Shown: positions 39,592 to 48,487, counted from the stretch's first letter. The stretch is DNA of 64,000 nucleotides from an uncultured Pseudomonadota bacterium (GCA_903928445.1 CAIYRB010000087.1:1-64000); one strand, 5' to 3'. Numbers and translations are program-made. The notes: generated by a model not told the origin, from the sequence alone.

Positions 39592-41292
39592 ATGCGGTGG
39601 ATGGGAATGGCGAAGTTATGGGTCGTAGTGCTGAGTTTATCGTCGTGGACGGTTGCTGCGACGGCGCTGGCTCAAGGCGTGCAGTTCCCGCCCGCGGTGC
39701 GCCAGCAGGCAAGCGAAATCCAGGACCGATTCGCCGCTGTGCTCGACGAGGAATGCCCAGCCGGCAGCTGCTACTCGCTCGGTTGCAAGCCCAGTCGCTT
39801 TGAGACCCTCGATCAAACCGCGGATTCCTCGCTGCCCGGCCTCGAGACATCCGGCACGATGGTTGCGGCGCAATACCGGCTCACTTCGGTGCTCTGCGAA
39901 CTAGCCTACGAACCGACGTTAAAGAACGATGAACTAACGAATTTGCGTCAGCGTATTCGCCAGAAGGTCAAGACCGTCGGCGTCGATGTGCAGCTGTCCA
40001 CCAAGCCACTCCAACCCAAGGCCGACGCCGCCGCCCAGGCGGCTCAGGCCAAAGACACGCAGCACCAAGTACCGCCGACGTGGCAAGAAGGCCTGTGGAA
40101 CCGCCTGCTGCCTTTTCTACCGTGGTTTGTCTTGGCGATTCTGCTGGCCGCGATTACGCTACTTCTCGTCTGGGGCATCCGCCGTCTCGGCACTGGACAA
40201 AGCCGGCGTGCTAGCCAAGCAAGAACGCGGGCCACCGATCTGATGACGCAGGTGCGCACGGGCGAAGCCGAGCCAACCCCGCACATGCTGCTGACGCGCG
40301 TGGAGCAGATCCGCGGCGAGCTCAAGGCGAACAAGCGCTTAGTTGAGCTGACCCTGAAAAAGCACTTCGACGAAGAGCATTATCCCGAACTCTGTTCGTT
40401 TCTGCAGTATTTTGGCCCAGAACTCCTCGTTCCCTTCAAAGAGAAGGCCGAATATCGCACCGCCCTCGGCACCCTCAGCGAAAAATACGCGGCTAACGAG
40501 GGCAACGACGACCCGCATGCGATGTGGAAGTTTCTCGGCAGCCTCGAACGCGACATGACTGCCGCCAAGGTGCGCATCGATGCCGAGCCCTTGGCGGATG
40601 ACTTCAACTTCTTGATGGGCCTCGAGGTCGACGAGTTCGTCGGCGTTCTCCGCGATCTGACGGAAGAAGAAGCGATCGCCGCCGTGGCCTACGCACCTAG
40701 GGCCTTGCGCGAACGCTTTTTCACCAGTGCCAACCCGGCTTTTACCGCCAAATTTGTCGAACACCTCACCAGTGTCGACAAGATGTCGGATAGCTTTGTC
40801 CGCGGCGTGGCGCAAAAGCTGCGCCGCATCTATACCGATAAGGGCGATTCGCTGCGGACCATCCGCGTCGACCGCATCCCCTTGCTGGAAGCTGCGCTCA
40901 ATGCCCTGGAGCCGGCTAAACGCCGCCAACTGATCGCCAACATCGGCAAGGACAATCCGAGCTTTGTCCATAATATGGCGCCGGCGGTATTCCTCGACGA
41001 CGCCTTGCCCCTGCTGCCTGTCGAAGTCTTGACCGAGGCCCTACTGTTGATCACTCCCGAGGAGGCGGGGCAGTACCTAGCCGGCTTCTCTTGGTCGGGA
41101 GATGTGCTGGCGAAGATCAACCCACGCCTCGCCGAGGCCATTAAGAAGCAGATGCCGCTCGTTCCACTTGATGGCTCTAAAGGGGCGCGCATCGCGCATG
41201 AAAAGTTCTCTGCTTACATCAAGCGCCTGCATGCCGATGGGACGATCGACCTGCGAAAAATTAATTCGAGTTTAGTCGAGCCGATGTCGTGA
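39592..41292 (+). CDS. Single-pass membrane protein with large cytoplasmic helical domain, FliG-reminiscent
   Basis: The 566-residue protein has a signal-like N-terminus, a periplasmic part (about 28-170) with several Cys (EECPAGSCYSLGCKPS), one membrane helix (about 171-199, WFVLAILLAAITLLLVWGIRR) and a C-terminal cytoplasmic domain of about 365 residues built of helices. The segments EVDEFVGVLRDLTEEEAIAAVAYAPR, ALNALEPAKRRQLIANIGK, and ALPLLPVEVLTEALLLITPEEAG recall the armadillo-like helices of FliG/MgtE_N, but the match is only suggestive. A protein spanning the inner membrane with a cytoplasmic superhelix beside a MotA/MotB pair could couple stator motion to the envelope complex. ATG 39592 has GGAAGGG upstream. 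Confidence 0.65.
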   Translation: MRWMGMAKLWVVVLSLSSWTVAATALAQGVQFPPAVRQQASEIQDRFAAVLDEECPAGSCYSLGCKPSRFETLDQTADSSLPGLETSGTMVAAQYRLTSVLCELAYEPTLKNDELTNLRQRIRQKVKTVGVDVQLSTKPLQPKADAAAQAAQAKDTQHQVPPTWQEGLWNRLLPFLPWFVLAILLAAITLLLVWGIRRLGTGQSRRASQARTRATDLMTQVRTGEAEPTPHMLLTRVEQIRGELKANKRLVELTLKKHFDEEHYPELCSFLQYFGPELLVPFKEKAEYRTALGTLSEKYAANEGNDDPHAMWKFLGSLERDMTAAKVRIDAEPLADDFNFLMGLEVDEFVGVLRDLTEEEAIAAVAYAPRALRERFFTSANPAFTAKFVEHLTSVDKMSDSFVRGVAQKLRRIYTDKGDSLRTIRVDRIPLLEAALNALEPAKRRQLIANIGKDNPSFVHNMAPAVFLDDALPLLPVEVLTEALLLITPEEAGQYLAGFSWSGDVLAKINPRLAEAIKKQMPLVPLDGSKGARIAHEKFSAYIKRLHADGTIDLRKINSSLVEPMS

Positions 41293-42038
41293 ACAGCCAA
41301 AGGTCATTCAAACATGCACCCTTGGGACTGCTTCTAGCGGTCCTAAGCACCGGCTGCTACGAGGGCTGGGACGTGCCGCAGGTCAAAACGGGCAGCCCAG
41401 CACCGAACAAGACGGTGCCCGTCGCAACGAAGACCTTTGCCTACATCCTGTTTCAACCGATCACGATGAGTGCGGGTGCGCTGGCGAGCGATACCTGCTT
41501 TTCGGCATCGGGTCTGCGCCAGTATCGTTCCAACGAGTGGTCCATGCGGGTGGATTCAATCGGGGCCGCATTGCAAGCTCTAGCCGATACCGTCACCGTG
41601 GTGCCGATTCAAATCAGCGCCAGCGACTGCACGAAGCTCGCCGCCGTGCAAGCCGCAGCGATCGATACGCAGCCTTGGGGTGCGGCCAATTCGCCTGCCG
41701 ATGTCACGGGCAACCGCGCGGTCGTCCATTTAAAGGCAGCCTTCTGGGAAGGCGATCCCGGACTCAGTCCACCCGACGTCGTAGCAACCCAGGAGTGGGC
41801 CGCGTGGCAAACACTAAGAGACTCGGGTAAACCGGCCTTCAGCCGTCTATACACCGTCATTTCCACTAGCACCGCTAGCGGCTATTTTAGCGAGTGGTTA
41901 GGAAAAGCCGGTCCAAGTCTTAAGGGAACCTCCATTGATCAAGTCGATCCTAGTAACAGCGGCATCGCCGCGCGCCAGAGTCGGGTGAGCAGCGATACCG
42001 ATGCGCTGGTGACTTGGTTGCAAGGGCAGCAACCATGA
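41289..42038 (+). CDS. Lipoprotein of envelope operon
   Basis: The 249-residue product has a lipoprotein signal with lipobox STGC (Cys about 23) followed by a Pro-rich linker and an alpha/beta domain (FAYILFQPITMSAGALASD, TVVPIQISASDCTKL, RAVVHLKAAFWEGD). The GTG start overlaps the preceding stop (GTGA) and its stop overlaps the next ATG (ATGA). No family is recognised. It is encoded directly before another, larger lipoprotein that also begins its mature part with a short linker and VAYIFF-like strand, so the two may be structurally related. Confidence 0.6.
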   Translation: MNSQRSFKHAPLGLLLAVLSTGCYEGWDVPQVKTGSPAPNKTVPVATKTFAYILFQPITMSAGALASDTCFSASGLRQYRSNEWSMRVDSIGAALQALADTVTVVPIQISASDCTKLAAVQAAAIDTQPWGAANSPADVTGNRAVVHLKAAFWEGDPGLSPPDVVATQEWAAWQTLRDSGKPAFSRLYTVISTSTASGYFSEWLGKAGPSLKGTSIDQVDPSNSGIAARQSRVSSDTDALVTWLQGQQP

Positions 42039-44125
42039 CGCTGGGCGCCGCAAAGGTTTGGCAGGTTGCGGTGCTCGGCATGGCCGCGGCGGGGGCAGCG
42101 CTCTTAGGTTGCGGGCATAAGGTTCCGCTTACGGCTGATTTTGGCAGCATCGACTTCGGTTCTGCGCATTGGTTTGCTAATGAGCAGGTGGCTTATATTT
42201 TTTTCAGCTTGAGCGAACGTTCCTCTCGCTTGGTGCATTCAGGTTGGCAGATGCGATGGAGCGCGACGTCGGCGGATGGCGGGGTTGAGGAGCATGCGTT
42301 TGCACCGATCGATTTCAACCAAGGCGTCCATGAACATTTACAGCTGCCTTGCGGTGACCAGCGCATCTGTAGCAGCTTTAGCTTTAAGAGCGCCCGTCCG
42401 GTGAACAGCGTCGACCTCAAATTCCTTTACGACGCCGACTCCCCGACCGACCTGCAAAAGAGCTTGGATGTCGCCAAACACGCCGCGGGTACGTCGTCTG
42501 ATGCGTTCAGTGCCCTTGCCTACGGCGTCTTTGACGAACCCAACAGCCATATGCAGGTGCGTATCCATCATAATTTTGGCTCGCCACAAGACGAGCTTGT
42601 GCCGACGTTTGGCTTAGTCCGCAGGTTCCACGCCAACAGCGTCGTGCTGCATGGGATCGACACGGTGACGGTCAGAAAGGCACAGAGCGCTAGCGCGACG
42701 CCGCTGCTCTATCCGGCGAGCTTTTGCGCCGGCCAAACGGGCAGCGATGACCTCCGCTTTGCCGGTACCAGCGCATGGTTTAACGGCAGCCTCGACAAGG
42801 CGCAGGGGCAAAACGGCGCCTGCTTTCAGATTGAGGCCCTAGACAAGCAGGGGGTCCCTCTGCCCAGTGGCGTGCAGAACTCCTTTGGCCGGCGCAATCC
42901 CGAGATCAGCAACCCCATTGGCCCGACCATCCTAACACCGTTGACCCAGACGACGCAGATTCCCATTGCAGTGCGTATCTGTCCAGATGATCCAGCCGCG
43001 GGTAGCATGGTCGATGAGGACTTCTTTTTCTACCAAGAATTCATCCTGGGCATGAGCCGACGGCCGACCGATTTATGCTTTCGCATCGGCAAAGAGTCGG
43101 TGTTTGCCAAGGACTTTGCGGCCATGCTGGCATCGCGTTTGGCTGATGCTCGCAGCAAGGCCACCACGAGCAATGATTATTTGTTTGTCGTCGCCTTGCA
43201 CGAGCTGTTTACCTCCGAGTTTACCCAGATTCAGTCTAGTATCAGCTCCGCTCTATACAACATGATCAACGCCGAGGCCCATACGGCCTCACCGCGTCTG
43301 GTCGGAGCCTTTGTCTACGATTCGACGGTCAACTTCGTGCCGACAGCGACGCAGCGCCAATCGATCATCTGGTGTCCACAGACCTTATTGCCGCTGGTAC
43401 TGTCACCGCAGACGGCACCATTAGCTGATCAGAATTGCACCATCACGGCAGCAGCTGAGCTAGATCTCCAGTTGATCAATTTCGTCGCTCCTTTGGGGCC
43501 ACTGCCTTCGGTGTCGGTGTACCGCGACTACATGAAAAAATATGGCGATAAGGGCTTGGCGCACAACCCAAGCCTGCAGCTCTACAGTGTGCCGACCGGC
43601 GTCAATACGCTGAACGAAGCCAGCAAGGCCGTCACCTACTTCGATCACGAACGCTTTGTGATCAATGCTGGCGAAGCGGCTAGAATGTGCCCGGAGCGGG
43701 AAGATAAGACTCTCGCCTCGTTCCGCATCCGCACCGCCACGCAAGCCGACGACGTCGCTGGCACGTCGGTAGGTGCCATCAATAAGCTGTGGTTGTCTGC
43801 CGATGCACCGGGCGAGTACCGCATCGGCATCGCCTGGGACTATCCGTTTTGGGGCGGCATCAATTATAAAGCGGCCTTGACGGGTAAGATTGCTTCTGTG
43901 GTGCCGTATCAAAAAAGCAGCTCTGCCTACGAAGCTCTCGGCGACCAAAAGTGGTCTACCGGCAGCTGGGACTTCGGTAAATACACGCAGCGCTGCACGC
44001 GCTACTGCGATAACCCATTCTTTGACGCAACCGGTACCTATCAGGCGAGCCAGACGTGGCGCAACTTCCAAGAAAACAGCTGTCCAAACCCGGTTTATCC
44101 GCAGCCCAGCGCGGGAGGGACGTGA
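42035..44125 (+). CDS. Large lipoprotein of envelope operon
   Basis: The 696-residue lipoprotein (lipobox ALLGC, Cys about 26) is the largest protein of the operon. It is mostly beta-rich, with scattered paired Cys (LPCGDQRICSS, TQRCTRYCDN), and no recognised domain or catalytic motif. Size, Cys content and lipid anchor suggest an outer-membrane-attached periplasmic or surface scaffold. ATG 42035 overlaps the upstream stop; the stop TGA shares a base with the following ATG (TGATG), so the neighbours are translationally coupled. Confidence 0.65.
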   Translation: MTLGAAKVWQVAVLGMAAAGAALLGCGHKVPLTADFGSIDFGSAHWFANEQVAYIFFSLSERSSRLVHSGWQMRWSATSADGGVEEHAFAPIDFNQGVHEHLQLPCGDQRICSSFSFKSARPVNSVDLKFLYDADSPTDLQKSLDVAKHAAGTSSDAFSALAYGVFDEPNSHMQVRIHHNFGSPQDELVPTFGLVRRFHANSVVLHGIDTVTVRKAQSASATPLLYPASFCAGQTGSDDLRFAGTSAWFNGSLDKAQGQNGACFQIEALDKQGVPLPSGVQNSFGRRNPEISNPIGPTILTPLTQTTQIPIAVRICPDDPAAGSMVDEDFFFYQEFILGMSRRPTDLCFRIGKESVFAKDFAAMLASRLADARSKATTSNDYLFVVALHELFTSEFTQIQSSISSALYNMINAEAHTASPRLVGAFVYDSTVNFVPTATQRQSIIWCPQTLLPLVLSPQTAPLADQNCTITAAAELDLQLINFVAPLGPLPSVSVYRDYMKKYGDKGLAHNPSLQLYSVPTGVNTLNEASKAVTYFDHERFVINAGEAARMCPEREDKTLASFRIRTATQADDVAGTSVGAINKLWLSADAPGEYRIGIAWDYPFWGGINYKAALTGKIASVVPYQKSSSAYEALGDQKWSTGSWDFGKYTQRCTRYCDNPFFDATGTYQASQTWRNFQENSCPNPVYPQPSAGGT

Positions 44126-44874
44126 TGGCAGGTTACGGCATAAGCATTGGCCAGTGGCGCCGCGAATGGTGCGGCCGGGTCCTGACTGTCGGCGTTTGGG
44201 CTGTTGCTGCGTCGGCAAGCGCGGGTCACGCGCAAGAAGGCATGAGCGTCGCCGGGATCGTTAAAGAAGTGACCTCGCGCGCCGAAAGCCCACATGCCTA
44301 CGATTGGCGGCGCGCTGCTGCGGAGGTGCAACTGGGCTACGGTTACACCGCTGAAGCCAATAACTTCGACACCGATACCGTCGAACTCGGCGTTGGCATA
44401 CCGGTGAGCGGCGGCTCACTTCTGCGCTTTGGTTTGCGCCGGGCGATGGTCCACAGCACGCCCTCGTCCAATGATATCGGGCGCACGCCGTTCAAACAAG
44501 GCGCACAGTCGACGCGCTATGAACTCTTTGGCGGCTATGGCTTTGGTCTCCTAGAGGGGCGATCGATGACCCGCTTTAGTCCGATGTTGCCGGATTTTGA
44601 GCAAATCCTGCTAGCTTGGGGCGGGGCCCACTACAACCACCTAAACCGAACGTGGCTTCCCATGAGAAGCGATCCACCAGCCCCTCTGCCTGGTCAGGAT
44701 CCTGCTTATGCCAAGATCAATATCGAGATCGGCTTGCGCTGGCAGGTCTACATGCCGCAAAGCTTCGGTCTGTCGTTTGAGGCGATGCAAGTGCGACCTA
44801 TGGGCGGATCTGGCAAGTTGAGGTACTGGGCTTACTATAGCGGCGGGGTGCTATGGTCGTTCGGAGCGCATTAA
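44125..44874 (+). CDS. Outer-membrane barrel candidate of envelope operon
   Basis: The 249-residue product has an unusually long signal region (Trp/Arg-containing n-region, cleavage near SASAGHAQEG) followed by alternating strands with aromatic girdle residues (AAAEVQLGYGYTA, LLRFGLRRAMVHS, YELFGGYGFGLLEG, INIEIGLRWQVYMPQ) and a final SGGVLWSFGAH. This is typical of a small beta-barrel of about 8-10 strands, though it does not end in Phe. GGGAGGG precedes the ATG. It is followed, with a 22-base overlap, by the helical-repeat gene. Confidence 0.6.
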   Translation: MAGYGISIGQWRREWCGRVLTVGVWAVAASASAGHAQEGMSVAGIVKEVTSRAESPHAYDWRRAAAEVQLGYGYTAEANNFDTDTVELGVGIPVSGGSLLRFGLRRAMVHSTPSSNDIGRTPFKQGAQSTRYELFGGYGFGLLEGRSMTRFSPMLPDFEQILLAWGGAHYNHLNRTWLPMRSDPPAPLPGQDPAYAKINIEIGLRWQVYMPQSFGLSFEAMQVRPMGGSGKLRYWAYYSGGVLWSFGAH

Positions 44875-46658
44875 AAATCTCGGTTTGGTTGCTAATATCT
44901 AGCTTGTTTAGCTCAGCCTATGCTGCTGACACTGAGGTGCTAACTAAGGCCCGTGAGCTTCTCAAGAATGGCGAGGCAAAAGCCGCCGGCTTGTTATACC
45001 GCCAGCTCGAACCGGGGTCCCCCCTATGGTCGGAACGCCTGACGGACACGATTCGTTATCATCTATTGAATAAACGTCCGCTCGAAGCTTGGCGCCTCAC
45101 CGAACTCGCCAGTCGCATGGGCACTGATGTGCAAGGTCTGCCGTATTACCGCGCCCTAAGTGCGACTTCGGGGCATGTCTGCACCCTACACACCCGCGAT
45201 CAGCCGTGGTCGTGGATCCGCTTGATGGAAGCGCACATCTACCGCTTTCCTTCGCGCTTTCAGCAGGGTGCCTACCGTGCCGATGCTTATGGTGCTGCAG
45301 ATCGAGGCGTCCTCCAACACCACTTGGATGAGGAGCAAACGCAGCTTCTCGCTGATATTCCTGCTGCGGTACTACTTCAAGGGACCGGCTGCAGCTGGCT
45401 GGGCGACCGGCTAGTCGATCGTGCGACCGCCGGGCATTTTGAATATCTAAGTCTAAAGGCCTGGTTTGAGGCGCGCATGGCCGCCACCTCCCCAGAGCTT
45501 AACATCGGCGGTGAACAAGGCGTGGAGCTGCGTCTTCTTGAGCTTGCTGCGAAGGAAAAAGATCAGGAGCTGCAGCGTCAGGTACTCGCTCAATACGCCA
45601 ACCTCAGCGCTGCCACATGGTTAGCGCTGCCTGAGCAAGAGCGCCGCTTTATCTGGCAACAGCTGGTCCTTGCTGAGGTCTTGGCAAAGCCACCCTACGG
45701 TCCTAAAGCCAAAGAGTACGCGCTGGTCAAAGCCATTGCATTAGGCCTAAACACCGCCGATGCGGCTGAATGGCTCGGTCTGTTGGCCTGGGAAGACCTG
45801 CCTGCAGTCGAGCGCGAGCAGCTGGTGGCCCACGCCTTGAAGATTCCGGACATTTCCCACCGTGGCTATCTTGTGGCCCTATCGGCGGAGTCGGCCTACC
45901 GACATGGCGATATGCCAGCAGCTCTGGCTATCGTGCGGCGCTTGTTGCTTCTCGGCGAAGCCGACGGCGACAACGAGCTCGAAGCCTTCGCCACCGGTCT
46001 CGCCGGGCAAATCTTCGCCGAGTATCGCTACGACGAGGCGATGCTCGGTGCTCTGCAAAATGCTTTGCCGAGTACCGCCTGGGGCGCGGTCTTTCGCCGC
46101 CAGCTGCTGCTGCAGTCATTGACCGGCAATGGCAAGGGATTTGATACCTTGGCGGCAAGCGTGATCGGCAGTCGTCTGAGGAATGTCAAATTCAAAGTCG
46201 ATGAGTTGGCGCTGCTCAAAGCCTTGGCGCATCGTCAAAGCGCAGACTTTACCAAGGTCATCCACGACTGGGAACGCTCCTCCAGGTCCAGTTCTCACGC
46301 CACGACCTTTCTCGCCGATCTCGGCGCTGCGGTCTTGCAGCTAAACAAAGATGAGCGAAATGCCGTCGCGGGCTACCTGGACAAGATCGCCACGCTTTTA
46401 AAGATGCAGATCGGTCACGGCAGCGGCGAAGGTCGCCTGTTGGAGTTAACTCAGCTGTTTTCCGGTGAACCCAAGGACCGCTACGACGCCGGCGGTGAAA
46501 CGGTGCGCGAGGGAACCGTCGCCGTCGGTGTCGCTGATCTACGTAGACGCAACCAGCTCTCCTTCCCCTTCACTTGGTCACCACCATCACATTTGCCGCT
46601 GCGCGACCTTTTGGTCCAACCCAAAGGCGTCGGCGACCGGGAATGGGAGATTCGGTGA
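44853..46658 (+). CDS. Exported helical-repeat (TPR-like) protein
   Basis: The 601-residue product has a signal peptide (LISSLFSSAYAAD) followed by almost entirely helical sequence with TPR/SEL1-like spacing (VLTKARELLKNGEAKAAGLLYRQL; HGDMPAALAIVRRLLLLGEA; further pairs to about residue 540). It lacks a lipobox. Large periplasmic TPR proteins act as scaffolds that bridge inner- and outer-membrane parts of trans-envelope machines. The ATG overlaps the barrel gene by 22 bases with GGGGTG upstream, and the stop overlaps the next GTG (GTGA). Confidence 0.7.
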   Translation: MVVRSALKISVWLLISSLFSSAYAADTEVLTKARELLKNGEAKAAGLLYRQLEPGSPLWSERLTDTIRYHLLNKRPLEAWRLTELASRMGTDVQGLPYYRALSATSGHVCTLHTRDQPWSWIRLMEAHIYRFPSRFQQGAYRADAYGAADRGVLQHHLDEEQTQLLADIPAAVLLQGTGCSWLGDRLVDRATAGHFEYLSLKAWFEARMAATSPELNIGGEQGVELRLLELAAKEKDQELQRQVLAQYANLSAATWLALPEQERRFIWQQLVLAEVLAKPPYGPKAKEYALVKAIALGLNTADAAEWLGLLAWEDLPAVEREQLVAHALKIPDISHRGYLVALSAESAYRHGDMPAALAIVRRLLLLGEADGDNELEAFATGLAGQIFAEYRYDEAMLGALQNALPSTAWGAVFRRQLLLQSLTGNGKGFDTLAASVIGSRLRNVKFKVDELALLKALAHRQSADFTKVIHDWERSSRSSSHATTFLADLGAAVLQLNKDERNAVAGYLDKIATLLKMQIGHGSGEGRLLELTQLFSGEPKDRYDAGGETVREGTVAVGVADLRRRNQLSFPFTWSPPSHLPLRDLLVQPKGVGDREWEIR

Positions 46659-47140
46659 CGCCTAGCAGCTGGCTCCTCGTCGGCAAATGGTGTGGGCTGC
46701 TGCTCATCGGGATGCTGTTTTGGAGCAGCAGGATTGGCGACGACCCCTCGGTGCCCGACGACACATCACCGCTGCATGTACAGACGCCGTCTGGATCAAA
46801 AGCGACGAGTGCAACCAGCGGCCGATCAAGCCCTCCCCGCGAGCTGCTGCCCGTAGCTCCCGATGGCGGCTTGGATCGCCGCACGTTTATCCTGGCGTTC
46901 AAGCGCCAGGCGGACTTTGAATTGATCGCCTGCTTAAAGGCGTGGGAGGTCTCGCCGGGATCTGTTGCGGTCAGCGCGGTGCTCGACCAGCAGGGGCAGC
47001 TGCGTCACTTGAATTCCCTAGACCCGGCCAGGCCCTTGCCTAGCTGTGCCGAGGAGGCGATCACCGCGATGCATTTTGCCGCCAGCGGGCGGCAACTACT
47101 AAGACCGACAGTGGTTCTGCAGTGGCGGATCGACTGGTAA
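46655..47140 (+). CDS. Single-pass protein with AgmX/TonB-like C-terminal domain
   Basis: The 161-residue protein has one N-terminal membrane helix (LVGKWCGLLLIGMLFW), a polar Pro/Ser-rich linker, and a C-terminal domain with the AgmX/PglI- or TonB-C-like pattern: a helix with one Cys (LIACLKAWEVSPGSV), strand AVSAVLDQQGQLRHLNSL, second Cys in PLPSCAEEAITAMHF, then VVLQWRIDW. In Myxococcus a protein with this domain (AgmX/GltJ) belongs to the gliding machinery. It is the last gene of the eleven-gene operon (GTGA overlap with the helical-repeat gene, GGGAG upstream). Domain identity is by pattern only. Confidence 0.62.
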   Translation: MTPSSWLLVGKWCGLLLIGMLFWSSRIGDDPSVPDDTSPLHVQTPSGSKATSATSGRSSPPRELLPVAPDGGLDRRTFILAFKRQADFELIACLKAWEVSPGSVAVSAVLDQQGQLRHLNSLDPARPLPSCAEEAITAMHFAASGRQLLRPTVVLQWRIDW

Positions 47141-47265
47141 ATGAAAAGATGTTCGGTGCGTTGCAGGGTGAGGTAGTCCTAGGCTCGACGACCGCATTCC
47201 AGCCTAATAAGAGCACGTAGGTGCCCAGCACTAGCACCAGGCGCTCTCCAGGCTCCTTCAGGGCC

Positions 47266-48333
47266 CTAATCGGAAGGACTGACCGAATAGTGGATGTTGG
47301 GATTAGTTGAAGCGACATCTTTATAGATGCGAATGCGCAATTCATTAGGCCCCAAAAATTGATAAATAAGCCCTAATCCTGGGGCGTCTCCAGCAATTTC
47401 ATCGAGTTTGATTTGTTGGTGAAGGGGTGGCTTAGTTGGCTTTGGCGAGCTTAAGCTGATGTTGAACCAAAGCTCATCGTCGGTGACGTGAAGAGTGACG
47501 GTGCCAGCAGATTCCAGGCAGGCAAGAGTACGGCCAATCATCTGCCCAATGATGCCGTGGCAGACCAGATACGAGTGCGGCTGCGGTGGGATATCGACCA
47601 TGACCTCGCAGCTTTTGCCAATGACATTCTTAGCCGATGTTTTGATGGATTCGCTGAGCTTCGTGGCATTAAGGCGTTGCCCGGTATGGTCTTGTATTGA
47701 GAGTCTATACAAGGCCCAATAGGTCTTCGATAGGCTATAGCTGTCGAGGGCTGGGCGCATGGCGGCACATAGGAACTCAAGTAAAAAGCCAAAATTAGGT
47801 TCATCCAAGTCTTGACCACTGATATCGCCGTTCATAAAAATGAATCCGACTAACTGTTCATTCGTAAAAATGCCTGAACAAATACCAGCACCAAGGTTCA
47901 TTTGCGCAACCCGCGCAAGCGATCGCTGGACCGGCGCGCCGCAGTCGATGAATTGCGCTACGACATCTCTGGCGTTAGTGAAAAATCTTACCGATCTGGG
48001 AGGTAGGGAGAACAGCGAGCCGTTCGGGTTAACGAAGCAAGAGTAAGATTCGGGCATCAGATTTTCGCCGACTGCATTGCGATTGGCTGAGGATATGACA
48101 TAGAGACGGTTGGCTCCGCCTGTTCGACCGACGATGGATATCCGCTTAATCAGTTTAAGGTCGCGGTGATTTGCGCAAAGATCTAGTAGGCGCTGGGCCA
48201 AAGTGGTGGGGTCGTTTGTTGGCATGACCGGCAAAGATATGAGGTTTGCCAACAGCCACCCATCCTCCTGATCAAGTTCCAGTTTTCTGGAGCGCAGCAA
48301 CGTTCGATAGGTGATCGGACTATCTTTGAACAT
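47266..48333 (-). CDS. GAF-like sensor protein with degenerate HATPase-like C-terminus
   Basis: The 355-residue protein has an N-terminal GAF-like region (RISIVGRTGGANRLYVISSANR, RFFTNARDVVAQFIDCGAPVQRSLARVAQMNLGAGICSGIF, LVGFIFMNGD). A C-terminal region follows whose order recalls a histidine-kinase ATPase domain (LVCHGIIGQMIGRTLACLESAGTV, a strand pair, then GDAPGLGLIYQFL), but it has no intact N-box and no phosphorylatable His box. It is probably a ligand sensor or non-catalytic regulator. ATG 48333 follows GGGGAG. It lies 180 bases from the pseudo-receiver/TPR gene on the same strand. Confidence 0.55.
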   Translation of the reverse strand: MFKDSPITYRTLLRSRKLELDQEDGWLLANLISLPVMPTNDPTTLAQRLLDLCANHRDLKLIKRISIVGRTGGANRLYVISSANRNAVGENLMPESYSCFVNPNGSLFSLPPRSVRFFTNARDVVAQFIDCGAPVQRSLARVAQMNLGAGICSGIFTNEQLVGFIFMNGDISGQDLDEPNFGFLLEFLCAAMRPALDSYSLSKTYWALYRLSIQDHTGQRLNATKLSESIKTSAKNVIGKSCEVMVDIPPQPHSYLVCHGIIGQMIGRTLACLESAGTVTLHVTDDELWFNISLSSPKPTKPPLHQQIKLDEIAGDAPGLGLIYQFLGPNELRIRIYKDVASTNPNIHYSVSPSD

Positions 48334-48405
48334 ATAAACTCCCCAGATCGCTTATGCTAAGGCAGAGGCGCTCGACTGACACAGCCATTAACGCTAAGCC
48401 AATTC

Positions 48406-48487
48406 ACCGATAACATTTGGTCTGACTAAATTTTACCGATAAAGGTTTCCTAAGGTCCAATTTTTGGCGATATTTTTCGGTCTGGCT
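48406..48487. repeat. Pair of 22-base direct repeats upstream of the GAF-like gene
   Basis: 48406-48427 and 48466-48487 share 15 of 22 positions, including CGATA and GGTCTG blocks at the same spacing, exactly 60 bases apart (about six helical turns). They lie 73-155 bases upstream of the GAF-like start in an AT-rich gap. A regulator-binding site is possible but unproven. Confidence 0.3.
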
